From Brachybacterium halotolerans (GTDB lineage: Bacteria; Actinomycetota; Actinomycetes; Actinomycetales; Dermabacteraceae), in the NCBI RefSeq assembly GCF_016623465.1, contig NZ_JAEDAJ010000001.1, positions 1 to 54,886 of the forward strand: a DNA stretch of 54,886 nt, read 5' to 3'. This document shows positions 9,049 to 19,340 of the stretch, piece by piece. The notes beneath the pieces were generated by a model that saw only the letters and a program-made list of their open reading frames with translations, was not told the origin of the DNA and searched no databases. Numbering within the stretch: position 1 is the stretch's first letter; each line of letters opens with the position of its first letter. Both the position numbers and the translations under genes were made by a program.

Positions 9049-9968
9049 CCGCCTCGCGCGCGGACGCAGGCGAGCCCGGGGAGACCCCGACGGATGCGAC
9101 CCGAGCCGTCTCGGGAGCCCTGCGCCGCACGAACCACGCGGGGCGGAGCGTGACCCTCGCGGAGGGCGTCGCCGTGGCCGGGGGAGCGGCGATCGTCCTC
9201 GCCGCGCGCGGCCTGCGCGCCGACGCGCTCGCCGTCGCCGCCGTCGGCGGACTGGGCCTCGCCGACGACGTCCTCGAGCCCTGGCTGCGCTCCCGCGGGA
9301 TCACCCCGACCAAGGGGCTGCGCGGCCACCTCGGAGCCCTGCGCCGCGGACGCCTGACCACCGGCGCCGCGAAGGCCCTGGGGATCCCCGTGGTCTGCCT
9401 GCTCGACGCCGCCGCGGCCCGTGCCCGCACGGCGAGCGGCGTCGGCCCGCACACCGCCACATCCACCGGCGCGGATGCCTTGCCCGCGGGAGCAGGCGAC
9501 CTGGCCGGCGCCCTGGTCGACACGGGCGTCGCCGCGGGCGCCGCCAACCTCGCGAACCTCCTGGACCTGCGCCCCGGGCGCGCGCTCAAGGCCACCACGG
9601 CCTGCGCGCTCGTGCTCGCCGTCCCGCCCGCCCGCAGCCCTCGCGCGCAGGAGGGCAGGACCCTCGCCGTGATCGCCGCGCTCGCGGGGCTCGCCGCCCT
9701 GCCCGGGGACCTCGCCGAGCGCGGCATGCTCGGCGACACCGGCGCGAACGCCCTCGGCGCCCTCGTGGGCGCGGCCGCCGCGCGCCGACTCCCCGCGGGG
9801 CCCCGTCTCCTCGTGCTCGGCGGCCTCGGAGCCCTCACCCTCGCGAGCGAGCGCGTGAGCTTCAGCGCCGTCATCGACGCGACGCCCGCGCTGCGCCGCC
9901 TCGACCGCTGGGGCCGCCGCGCAGCCGCTCCCGAGCAAGTCGGCGACGAAGGGAGCACTCCCTCATGA
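9045..9968 (+). CDS. degenerate MraY/WecA-like (GT4) polyprenyl-phosphate phosphotransferase homologue
   Basis: A 307-residue hydrophobic Ala/Leu/Gly-rich protein with several predicted membrane helices. Motifs align by eye with the MraY/WecA superfamily in the right order. GLADD (Asp74, Asp75) matches the DD motif, and KGLRGHL (from Lys90) with TTGAAK matches the region after it. NLANLLDLRPGRALK (168-182) matches the NxxNxxDGxDGLA loop, and GMLGDTGAN (228-236) matches the GDxGS loop. The cytoplasmic HHH-type motif of MraY is absent. The enzymes it resembles join a sugar phosphate to undecaprenyl phosphate; activity here is not established. Genes for a flippase homologue and a glycosyltransferase follow with 4-bp overlaps, suggesting one pathway. 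Confidence 0.7.
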   Translation: MTASRADAGEPGETPTDATRAVSGALRRTNHAGRSVTLAEGVAVAGGAAIVLAARGLRADALAVAAVGGLGLADDVLEPWLRSRGITPTKGLRGHLGALRRGRLTTGAAKALGIPVVCLLDAAAARARTASGVGPHTATSTGADALPAGAGDLAGALVDTGVAAGAANLANLLDLRPGRALKATTACALVLAVPPARSPRAQEGRTLAVIAALAGLAALPGDLAERGMLGDTGANALGALVGAAAARRLPAGPRLLVLGGLGALTLASERVSFSAVIDATPALRRLDRWGRRAAAPEQVGDEGSTPS

Positions 9969-11605
9969 GCGCACCGTCCTCGACCGCACGCGTCATCGTG
10001 CGCGGGGCGACGGTGATCCTCGTGGTCACCCTCGTCGCGCGCATCGTCGGCTTCCTGCGCTACCTCGTCTTCGGCGCGAGCGTGGGCGCCGGGGACGTCG
10101 GCACCGCCTATTCGAGCGCGAACCTCGTCCCGAACCTGCTGTTCGAGGTCGCCGCCGGAGGCGCGCTCGCCGCGAGCGTGGTCCCGCTGGTGGCCGGCCT
10201 GGTCGAGAACGACGAGACCGGGGAGGGCAGGCGACGGGCCGACGGCATCATCTCCGCGATGCTGAGCTGGATGCTCCTGCTCACGATCCCGCTCGCCCTC
10301 CTCGTCGGCCTGCTCGCCGGCCCGATCTCCTCGCTCGTCCTCACCAGCGGCGACTCCGACGAGTCCGTCGTCGAGCTCGGTGCGTCGATGCTGCGGATCT
10401 TCGCGCTCCAGCTGCCGATGTACGGGGTGACCGTGGTGCTCGGCGCCTACCTCCAGGCCCGCAAGCGGTTCCTGTGGCCCGCCCTGGTGCCGCTGCTGTC
10501 CTCGCTCGTCGTGATCATCTCCTACCGCGTGTACGCGGCCGCGGTGCCCGCCGTGGCGACGGCCTCGACGATCTCCCCGTTCGCGCGCGGGGTGCTCGCC
10601 TGGGGCACCACCGCCGGGGTCGTGGTGATGGCGCTGTCGGTGCTCGTGCCGGCCGCTCGCGCCGGACTGCGCCTGCGCCCCACCCTGCGGATGCCCGCCG
10701 GGATGGGCAGCAGGGCGCTGCGGCTCGCGGGAGCCGGGCTCGGCGCCGTCGGCGCGCAGCAGCTCGCCCTCGCTCTCGTGCTGCTGCTGGCCATGCGCAC
10801 CGGAGGCACCGGCACTTTGCCCGTGTTCCAGTACGGGCAGGCCATCTACCTGCTGCCCTACGCCGTGCTCGTGGTCCCGCTGATCACGAGCGTGTTCCCG
10901 CACCTGTCCGAGCAGCGCCTCGTCGGGGACCTGCGGGGCTTCGCCGTCACCGCCCGCGCATCCCTGCGCTCGGTCGTGGTGATCGGCACCGTGGGCGCGG
11001 CGACGCTGTTCGCCGCCGGCCCGGCCCTCGAGGCCTTCTTCCACCACATCGACCGCGCGGGCGCCGTGGGGGTCGGCGCGGTCGTCGCCGCCCTCTCCGT
11101 GGGCCTGCTGCCGTACGCGATCACCATGCAGTGCACCCGGGTGCTGTCCGCGGCGATGCGGGCGCGGGACGCGCTGCTCGTGGGCTCCGTCGGCTGGGTC
11201 GTGGGCGGGATCCTCATCGTGCTCGTGGCGGTGCTCTCGAACTCCGGCAGCGCGGCCGTGGCCGCGACCGCCTTCGCCTTCGCCCTGAGCGCCGGCATGT
11301 GGGTCTCGGGCATCACCGGCCTCGCCCGGGTCGCCGATCTCCTCGAGGGCGTCGAGGGCGGAGCGCCCCTGGTGCGCGTCGTGCCGATCGGGGCCGTGGT
11401 CTCCGTGGCCGCAGCCGTCCCAGGGCTGCTCCTGGGGCGGGCGATGGTCACGCAGGGCACCTCCGAGCTGCTGTGCGTGCTGATCGGCCTCCTCACCGGC
11501 GGCATCGGCATGGTCCTCGCCCTCGTCGCCATGACCCTCGCCGACCGCCGCACCGCGGCCTCGCTGCTCGCGCGCCTGCGCCGCGGGCGCACGGAGAAGG
11601 CGTGA
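9965..11605 (+). CDS. MurJ-like (MOP superfamily) lipid-linked precursor flippase homologue
   Basis: A 546-residue polytopic membrane protein with about 13-14 hydrophobic helices. The start contains RIVGFLR, followed by PNLLFEVAAGGALAASVVP, which aligns with the first part of MurJ/MviN. MurJ flips lipid II. Against E. coli MurJ, recalled by eye, Arg18 and Arg24 appear conserved, but Arg52, Asp39 and Glu57 do not (Phe, Thr and Gly instead). The substrate may therefore differ from lipid II. Actinobacteria usually carry the essential murJ elsewhere, so this is probably a paralogue. ATG 9965 overlaps the stop before it, and GTG 11602 of the next gene overlaps its own stop. Confidence 0.82.
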   Translation: MSAPSSTARVIVRGATVILVVTLVARIVGFLRYLVFGASVGAGDVGTAYSSANLVPNLLFEVAAGGALAASVVPLVAGLVENDETGEGRRRADGIISAMLSWMLLLTIPLALLVGLLAGPISSLVLTSGDSDESVVELGASMLRIFALQLPMYGVTVVLGAYLQARKRFLWPALVPLLSSLVVIISYRVYAAAVPAVATASTISPFARGVLAWGTTAGVVVMALSVLVPAARAGLRLRPTLRMPAGMGSRALRLAGAGLGAVGAQQLALALVLLLAMRTGGTGTLPVFQYGQAIYLLPYAVLVVPLITSVFPHLSEQRLVGDLRGFAVTARASLRSVVVIGTVGAATLFAAGPALEAFFHHIDRAGAVGVGAVVAALSVGLLPYAITMQCTRVLSAAMRARDALLVGSVGWVVGGILIVLVAVLSNSGSAAVAATAFAFALSAGMWVSGITGLARVADLLEGVEGGAPLVRVVPIGAVVSVAAAVPGLLLGRAMVTQGTSELLCVLIGLLTGGIGMVLALVAMTLADRRTAASLLARLRRGRTEKA

Positions 11606-12708
11606 GCTTCGTGCGGGAGGGCGAGCAGCCGACCGTCGGCCCCGCGCCCCGCGTGCTGATCGTCGAACCCGCCGCGAGCGGGGGACTGGCGGCCCACGTG
11701 CGGATGGAGCGCGCCGTGCTCTCGGAGGCAGGCGTCGAGCTGCCCGAGGCAGGCGTTCGGATCTCCTCGCGCCCCGCGCCGGCGGACGCTCGCACCGTGC
11801 GCACCCTGCGCGAGCGCATGCGCGGGTCCGGAGCCCGCACAGCGGTCGACGCGGTCCATGCGCACGGGCTGCGCGCCGGGGCGCTCGCCGCGCTCGCCCG
11901 CGGACCGCGCGGCCTCGGGCCCCGTCTGGTGGTGACGCTGCACAACCGCGTCGTCGGCCCGCGCACGGTGCGCGCCATGGGGCGCCTGCTGCTGCGGGTC
12001 ATCCGCTCGCGCGCCGACGCGGTCCTCACCGTGTCCCCGGACCTCGACCCGCTCGTGCACGGCGTCCCGGAGGTCGAGCACGCGATCATCCCCGCGGGAC
12101 CCGGGAGCGGCGCGACCGCCGTGAGCGGAGCGACCGCCGCGGCGTCCGCGCGTCCCGCCCGGGACGCGCCGGACCTTCTCGAGGTGCTCGTCGTCGCGCG
12201 ACTCGCTCCGCAGAAGGGGCTCGACGTGCTCCTGGACGCCCTGGGCCTTCTCGTCGGCGAGGCGGCCCCGGCCGCTCCCGGACTGCGCGTGCGGATCGCC
12301 GGGGACGGTCCCCTCGAGCCGCATCTGCGCGCGCGCATCCGCGCCGAGCGCCTGCCCGTCGAGCTGCTCGGCCGTCGCGAGGACGTGCCCGACCTGCTCG
12401 CCGACTGCGACCTCGTGGTCTCCTCGGCGCTGTGGGAGGGGCAGCCGGTGTTCCTGCAGGAGGCCCTGCGTGCCGGCCGCGCGATCGTCGCGACCGACGC
12501 CGGCGGCACCCGCCTGGTCACGGGCGGGGCGGCGCTCCTGGTCCCCGTCGGGGATCCGGCCGCTCTCGCCCGGGCGATCACGTCCCTGCGCAGGACGGAG
12601 GCGCGGGAGACCGCGGAGCTGGCCTCCCGCGAGTGCTCCCGCGAGCTGAGCGGACCCGACGACCTGCTCGCACAGCTCACCCAGGTCCTGCGGATCTCCC
12701 TGCCCTGA
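11602..12708 (+). CDS. glycosyltransferase, GT-B fold (GT4 family)
   Basis: A 368-residue retaining GT-B enzyme. The N-terminal acceptor domain has SGGLAAHV near residue 22 in place of the usual GG loop, then VDAVHAHGLRAG. The C-terminal donor domain has VARLAPQKGLDVLLDAL and IAGDGPLEPHLR, and the E-x7-E pair in EGQPVFLQE typical of nucleotide-sugar binding. There is no membrane segment, so it is cytoplasmic or peripheral. It is the last gene of the operon and overlaps the flippase homologue by GTGA. A role in decorating the lipid-linked product of its neighbours is inferred from position only; donor and acceptor are unknown. Confidence 0.85.
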   Translation: MSFVREGEQPTVGPAPRVLIVEPAASGGLAAHVRMERAVLSEAGVELPEAGVRISSRPAPADARTVRTLRERMRGSGARTAVDAVHAHGLRAGALAALARGPRGLGPRLVVTLHNRVVGPRTVRAMGRLLLRVIRSRADAVLTVSPDLDPLVHGVPEVEHAIIPAGPGSGATAVSGATAAASARPARDAPDLLEVLVVARLAPQKGLDVLLDALGLLVGEAAPAAPGLRVRIAGDGPLEPHLRARIRAERLPVELLGRREDVPDLLADCDLVVSSALWEGQPVFLQEALRAGRAIVATDAGGTRLVTGGAALLVPVGDPAALARAITSLRRTEARETAELASRECSRELSGPDDLLAQLTQVLRISLP

Positions 12709-12798
12709 CGCGACCGTCCATGGTCCGACGGCGCCTCATCCGCATGGAACACCTCGCACATCCGCGGGTGTCGGGAGCGCCGAGGGGTCTTTCGATGC

Positions 12799-12804
12799 TA
12801 GGTT
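12799..12804 (+). promoter_or_regulatory. pyrG -10 box, probable leaderless promoter
   Basis: The -10-like hexamer taggtt with an upstream tgc ends 8 bases before the GTG start of pyrG. Transcription would begin at or within a base or two of the start codon. No ribosome binding site is visible and no clear -35 either. Confidence 0.5.
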
Positions 12805-12806
12805 GA

Positions 12807-15214
<2,408 letters not shown>

Positions 15215-15223
15215 GACAGGCCG

Positions 15224-15247
15224 GCCCGTCGCGGTCGCGCGACGGGC
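15224..15247. terminator. hairpin between convergent NUDIX and rnd genes
   Basis: A perfect 10-bp stem (gcccgtcgcg / cgcgacgggc) with a gtcg loop sits in the 54-base gap between two convergent genes. It could stop transcription in both directions, but there is no T tract on either side. Confidence 0.6.
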
Positions 15248-15268
15248 GTCGGCCGAAGACTCCCGGGT

Positions 15269-16642
15269 CTACTCGGCGGACTGCGCGGTGGGCGCGTCCG
15301 ACGGCCCGGATGCGACGGGCGCGGCGGCGAGGACGGGGGCGACGATCTCCGCCTGCCAGTCCCTGGCGCCGAGCCCGGTGAGCTCGGCGCGGATCTCCTC
15401 CGCGGCGCCGGGCGCCTCGTGCTCCCAGACCCACTGCCGCAGCAGGCCCGGGGTGAGCAGATTCTCCGAGGGCACGTGCAGCTGCTCGGCGCGCTCGGCC
15501 ACGGCCTCGCGGATCGGCAGGTAGCGCTCCCACACCTCGGGCCACTTCTTGGACCAGAGCTTGTGGGGCGGCGGGTAGCTGGGCTCCGAGCGCGAGGGCA
15601 GGTGCGCGTCGGGGAGGTTCACGCCCGCGCGCGCCGCCTGCCACCAGGTCTCCTTGCCGTGCAGGGGCTTGGGCAGGGCCGCGAGGAAAGCCGCGTGCGA
15701 GGCGGTCGAGACCTTCGCGGCGTCCACGATCGCGCGGTCCTTGATCACGCGGTGCGGGGAGAGGTCCTGCTCGCGGGCGATCTGGTCGCGCCGCTCCCAC
15801 ATGGCGCGGGCGGCCGCGAGCTGGCGCGGGGTGCGCAGGGCGCCCAGCCCGTGCAGCTTCCGCCACGGCTCCGCGCGCGCGGCGGGCAGCGGGTGGGCGA
15901 CCTCGTGCGCGAACTCCTCGCGCGCCCAGCGGGTCTTGTCCGTCTCCTCGAGGCGGGCGGAGAGGATGTCACGCACCTCGACGAGCACCTCGACGTCCAG
16001 AGCCGCGTACACGAGCCACGGCTCGGGCAGCGGGCGCTTGGACCAGTCCGCGGCGGAGTGCTCCTTGGCCAGGCGCAGGTGCACCGTGTCCTCGACGACC
16101 GCGCCGAGACCCACGCGGGGCATGCCCAGCAGTCTCGCCGCGAGCTCGGTGTCGAACAATGTCGCGGGGTGCAGGCCCAGCTCGCCCAGGCTCGGGAGGT
16201 CCTGGGTGGCGGCGTGCAGCACCCACTCGCGGGAGTTCATGAGCTCCACGAAGGTCGTGGGAAGGGTGAAGGCCGTGGGATCGATGAGGGCCGTGCCCGC
16301 GGCCTCGGTGCGGATCTGCACGAGATAGGCCTTGGCGCTGTAGCGGTAGGAGGAAGCCCGCTCGGCGTCGACCGCGATCGGCTCCTCGGGGGTGCTCGCG
16401 GCGCGCTCGCACCACTCCAGCAGCGGTTGGATGCGATCGATCACGGGCACCAGGCCGTCGCGCGGGGCGCCCAGAGGCGTCGGCTCGATCGCGGGGGAGT
16501 CGGCGCCGGGCTCGTCGCCGCCGGCCGTGCCCGTGGGGGTCGCGTCCGAGGTCGACGCCCGTGCGGCGCTCGTCGTGCTCTCCGCGCATGCGCCGTTCTC
16601 GGTGCGTCGGGCGCGGGCTGCGGAGCGGTTGCGGGTCCTCAT
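15269..16642 (-). CDS. rnd: ribonuclease D family 3'-5' exonuclease with HRDC domain
   Basis: This 457-residue protein carries the DEDDy exonuclease motifs in order: AVDAERASSYRY (Asp and Glu of Exo I), ATQDLPSLGELGL (Exo II) and YAALDVEVLVEV (Exo III, Tyr-x3-Asp). An HRDC-like helical domain follows in the second half. The first about 60 residues are Ala/Ser/Thr-rich and disordered. RNase D-type enzymes trim tRNA and other structured RNA 3' ends. DUF3000 lies 4 bases upstream, the same pairing as Rv2681-Rv2680 in mycobacteria, so they are likely co-transcribed. Confidence 0.92.
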   Translation of the reverse strand: MRTRNRSAARARRTENGACAESTTSAARASTSDATPTGTAGGDEPGADSPAIEPTPLGAPRDGLVPVIDRIQPLLEWCERAASTPEEPIAVDAERASSYRYSAKAYLVQIRTEAAGTALIDPTAFTLPTTFVELMNSREWVLHAATQDLPSLGELGLHPATLFDTELAARLLGMPRVGLGAVVEDTVHLRLAKEHSAADWSKRPLPEPWLVYAALDVEVLVEVRDILSARLEETDKTRWAREEFAHEVAHPLPAARAEPWRKLHGLGALRTPRQLAAARAMWERRDQIAREQDLSPHRVIKDRAIVDAAKVSTASHAAFLAALPKPLHGKETWWQAARAGVNLPDAHLPSRSEPSYPPPHKLWSKKWPEVWERYLPIREAVAERAEQLHVPSENLLTPGLLRQWVWEHEAPGAAEEIRAELTGLGARDWQAEIVAPVLAAAPVASGPSDAPTAQSAE

Positions 16643-16646
16643 CGGA

Positions 16647-17255
16647 TCAGTCCTCCCCGTTCGCCGAGCCGTGCCGGGGGCGGGCCCGATGGGAGGGGAC
16701 GAGCGGCGCGACCTGGGCGGGAGCGGGCGGAAGGCCGCCGGCCGCCGCGAGCATCGCCGTCCAGGCGGCGAAGTGCGGGGCCAGGTCGGAGCTCGTCGGC
16801 GTCCAGGACACGCGCATCTCGACGTCGACGGTCGAGGGGCGCCCGGCGAGTGCGCCGTAGCTCTGGGACACCACGCGGGTGGCGGTGCACCCGAGCTCGC
16901 GGGACTCGGCGTCGAACAGCTCGAGGGACTCGGTGACCCACGACCAGGCCACGTCGCCGAGCATCGCCTCGATCGCGAACTCGGGCTCGAGCTGGGCCTG
17001 GACGAGGACCACCATCCGGTACTCGCCCTTCCACGCCTCCTCGCCCGCGGGATCGTGCAGGACGACCAGGCGGCCGCTCGCGACCTCCTCGTCGTGCAGG
17101 ATCACCTCGCCGTTGGCCGCCCACGTGTGCGGGGCCATCCGGCCGGGAGCGGGGATCGAGGTCCAGTGGACCTCGGGGCGCAGGGGCGCACGGGTCATCT
17201 CCTCGATCGCCGTGCTGAAGGCGCGGGCGGCGGCGGGGAACTGGTGGACGGGCAC
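16647..17255 (-). CDS. DUF3000 family protein
   Basis: A 202-residue soluble protein of unknown function matching the actinobacterial DUF3000 family (Rv2680 type). Recognisable stretches are RPEVHWTSIPAPGRMAPHTW and EVASGRLVVLHDPAGEEAW. The start is GTG 17255, giving VPVHQFPAAARAF, with no better start upstream in frame. No membrane segment, signal peptide or catalytic motif is visible. It sits directly upstream of rnd, which suggests but does not show an RNA-related role. Confidence 0.85.
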   Translation of the reverse strand: MPVHQFPAAARAFSTAIEEMTRAPLRPEVHWTSIPAPGRMAPHTWAANGEVILHDEEVASGRLVVLHDPAGEEAWKGEYRMVVLVQAQLEPEFAIEAMLGDVAWSWVTESLELFDAESRELGCTATRVVSQSYGALAGRPSTVDVEMRVSWTPTSSDLAPHFAAWTAMLAAAGGLPPAPAQVAPLVPSHRARPRHGSANGED

Positions 17256-17262
17256 GGCCGCG

Positions 17263-17268
17263 AGCCTA
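17263..17268 (-). promoter_or_regulatory. DUF3000-rnd -10 box, probable leaderless promoter
   Basis: On the minus strand, taggct ends 7 bases before the GTG start at 17255. No ribosome binding site lies between them. The transcript would start at or beside the GTG. Confidence 0.5.
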
Positions 17269-17344
17269 GCCCGCGACCCGTCACCGCCGACCGAGGCGCG
17301 CCGTCGACCCGCCGAGGACCTCCGCAGGTTTCTCCGAGAAGGCC

Positions 17345-17767
17345 TCAGCCCTCGTGGACGAGGCTCAGGGAGTTGATGCAGTAGCGCTGGTCGGTGGGGG
17401 TCGCGAAGCCCTCGCCCTCGAAGACGTGGCCCAGGTGCGAGCCGCAGTTCGCGCAGCGCACCTCGGTGCGGACCATTCCCAGCGAGGCGTCCTCGAGCAG
17501 CTCCACGGCGTCGTCGTCCTGCGGGGCCCAGAAGGCGGGCCAGCCGCAGTGCGCGTCGAACTGCTCGTCGGCGCGGAACAGGACCGCTCCGCACGCCCGG
17601 CAGGCGTAGGTCCCCGCCGGACGGACCTCCTCGTACTCCCCGCTGAACGGGCGCTCGGTGCCCGCCTGGCGCAGCACCTGGTACTCCTCCGGCGAGAGCC
17701 TCTCCCGCCACGCGGCGTCGTCCAGCTGGATGGCGTAGTCGCCGCTTCCGATGGGCTTGGTGCTCAT
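17345..17767 (-). CDS. msrB: peptide-methionine (R)-S-oxide reductase MsrB
   Basis: This 140-residue enzyme reduces the R-sulfoxide of methionine in damaged proteins. Four zinc-binding cysteines are present: Cys56 and Cys59 (CRAC) and Cys105 and Cys108 (CANC). The catalytic Cys130 is in RYCINSLSL, and the substrate-site motif HCGWPAF is at 73-79. The length is typical. A good ggaggt ribosome binding site precedes ATG 17767. It is divergent from the alpha/beta hydrolase and upstream of DUF3000 on the same strand, separated by 89 bases that hold the DUF3000 promoter. Confidence 0.96.
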   Translation of the reverse strand: MSTKPIGSGDYAIQLDDAAWRERLSPEEYQVLRQAGTERPFSGEYEEVRPAGTYACRACGAVLFRADEQFDAHCGWPAFWAPQDDDAVELLEDASLGMVRTEVRCANCGSHLGHVFEGEGFATPTDQRYCINSLSLVHEG

Positions 17768-17853
17768 GGCTCATACCTCCGGGTTCGGGTGCCGACGGGC
17801 GGGGCGGGGATCGCCTCGCACCCGCGGCGTCACCTGCGATCCTACGGCGGACG

Positions 17854-17859
17854 TAGACT
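17854..17859 (+). promoter_or_regulatory. alpha/beta hydrolase -10 box, probable leaderless promoter
   Basis: tagact ends 7 bases before ATG 17867, with no ribosome binding site in between. This is the classic spacing of a leaderless actinobacterial gene. Confidence 0.55.
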
Positions 17860-17866
17860 GCGCGTC

Positions 17867-19276
17867 ATGATGCGCCTCACCTCCCTCGGCTCCCGCGACA
17901 CCCGCCCCGAGGAGGCGCCCGACGGGCACGATGCCGCCCGTGAGCTGCGGCGATGGGGTCGAGCGCTCGCGATCGGCGGCGTCGGCGCGCTCGGCACGTT
18001 CGCCCTCAGCGCAGGGGCGCTCGCGGCGGGAGCGAGGCTGCTCGCGCGGGTCCCGCTCACCCCGCAGATGTCCCAGCGCGGGAAGCTCGTCCAGGTGGTG
18101 CGGGCCGCGTATCCGGACCGCATCCACCTCGACCGGACGGCGGAGTCCGTCCGGGGAGGCGTGATCGCCCTGCGCCGTTCCGGCGGGGCCGTCCACGTGC
18201 GCCTCGGCCCGGTCGACGGCGAGCCGACGCCCACCACCGTGTCCCGACCGATCCTCGCCCGCGACACCGACGAGCCGATCGGGATCGGGCCCGTCGGCCT
18301 CGACGGGTTCTTCTGGCCGGGCACGCCCGAGACATCGCTGGGCCTGCCCACCCAGGAGGTCGAGGTCTCCTCGCCCGTCGGCCCCATGCCGGCGTGGCTG
18401 GTCCCGGGGCGCTCGGGCGTGCCGGAGGAGGACCGTGCCGATGCCGATGTCGATGCCGGTGCCGATGCCGAGGGCGGCGCAGCGGGGCCGACGGGGGACA
18501 TCTGGGCCGTGCTCACGCACGGCCACGGCGCCACGCGCGGGGAGACCCTGCGCGCGATGTCCCTGCTGCACGAGCTGGGCCTGACCTGCCTCTCCCTGAC
18601 CTACCGCAACGACCTCGGATCGCCCGCGTCGGCCGATCGGATGCACCATCTGGGCCTGGACGAATGGGAGGACACCGAGGCGGGCATCGAGTACGCCCTC
18701 GCCCACGGCGCCCGCCGGATCGTGCTGATGGGCTGGTCGATGGGCGGCGGCATCACCCTGCGCACCTCCGTGCGCACCGCGCACCCCGAGGCGATCGCCG
18801 GGCTCGTCCTGGACTCGCCGGCCGTGGACTGGCAGGACATCCTCACGTACCACGCGACCGCGCTGCGCGCCCCCGCGCCCATGCGGCGCCTGGCCCTGTG
18901 GATGATGACGAGTCCGCTCGGGGCGCGGCTGGTGCGCCTGCACGAGCCGCTCGCGCTCGCCGAGATGCGCGCCGAGCACTATGCGCAGCACCTGCGCCAC
19001 CGCACCCTGCTCGTGCACGCCCTCGAGGACACGACGGTGCCGCCCGCGCCGAGCGCGCGCCTGGCCGCGCTGCGCCCCGACCTCGTGCGGTTCGTGCCCT
19101 TCGCCGGCGCGAGCCACACCCGCGAGTGGAACCGCGATCCCGAGCAGTACGAGCGGCTCCTCGCGGAGCACCTCGTGGACCTGCTGGACCTGGACGTCGA
19201 CGTCGAGGCCATGCGGCTGCCCGTGCGCGACCCCGCGGCCGCGCCCCTCGAGGGGTCGATCGGCGCCCGGGTGTGA
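17867..19276 (+). CDS. membrane-anchored alpha/beta hydrolase
   Basis: A 469-residue protein with one N-terminal membrane segment (about residues 28-55, AIGGVGALGTFALSAGALAA). After a variable stretch of about 190 residues comes an alpha/beta hydrolase domain. The nucleophile is Ser291 in GWSMGGG, the acid is Asp388 in ALEDTTVP and the histidine is His417 in GASHTREW. The oxyanion region is THGHGATRGE. An Asp/Ala-rich low-complexity insert lies near residues 190-205. The fold suggests an esterase, lipase or peptidase facing outside or anchored at the membrane; the substrate is unknown. ATG 17867 and the adjacent ATG 17870 are both possible starts. Confidence 0.85.
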   Translation: MMRLTSLGSRDTRPEEAPDGHDAARELRRWGRALAIGGVGALGTFALSAGALAAGARLLARVPLTPQMSQRGKLVQVVRAAYPDRIHLDRTAESVRGGVIALRRSGGAVHVRLGPVDGEPTPTTVSRPILARDTDEPIGIGPVGLDGFFWPGTPETSLGLPTQEVEVSSPVGPMPAWLVPGRSGVPEEDRADADVDAGADAEGGAAGPTGDIWAVLTHGHGATRGETLRAMSLLHELGLTCLSLTYRNDLGSPASADRMHHLGLDEWEDTEAGIEYALAHGARRIVLMGWSMGGGITLRTSVRTAHPEAIAGLVLDSPAVDWQDILTYHATALRAPAPMRRLALWMMTSPLGARLVRLHEPLALAEMRAEHYAQHLRHRTLLVHALEDTTVPPAPSARLAALRPDLVRFVPFAGASHTREWNRDPEQYERLLAEHLVDLLDLDVDVEAMRLPVRDPAAAPLEGSIGARV

Positions 19277-19340
19277 TCCGTGCGTGCGGGGTCGGCTCCC
19301 GCGCCGGGGACGGCCCTCGCGCTCGGGCCGAACCTCTCGC

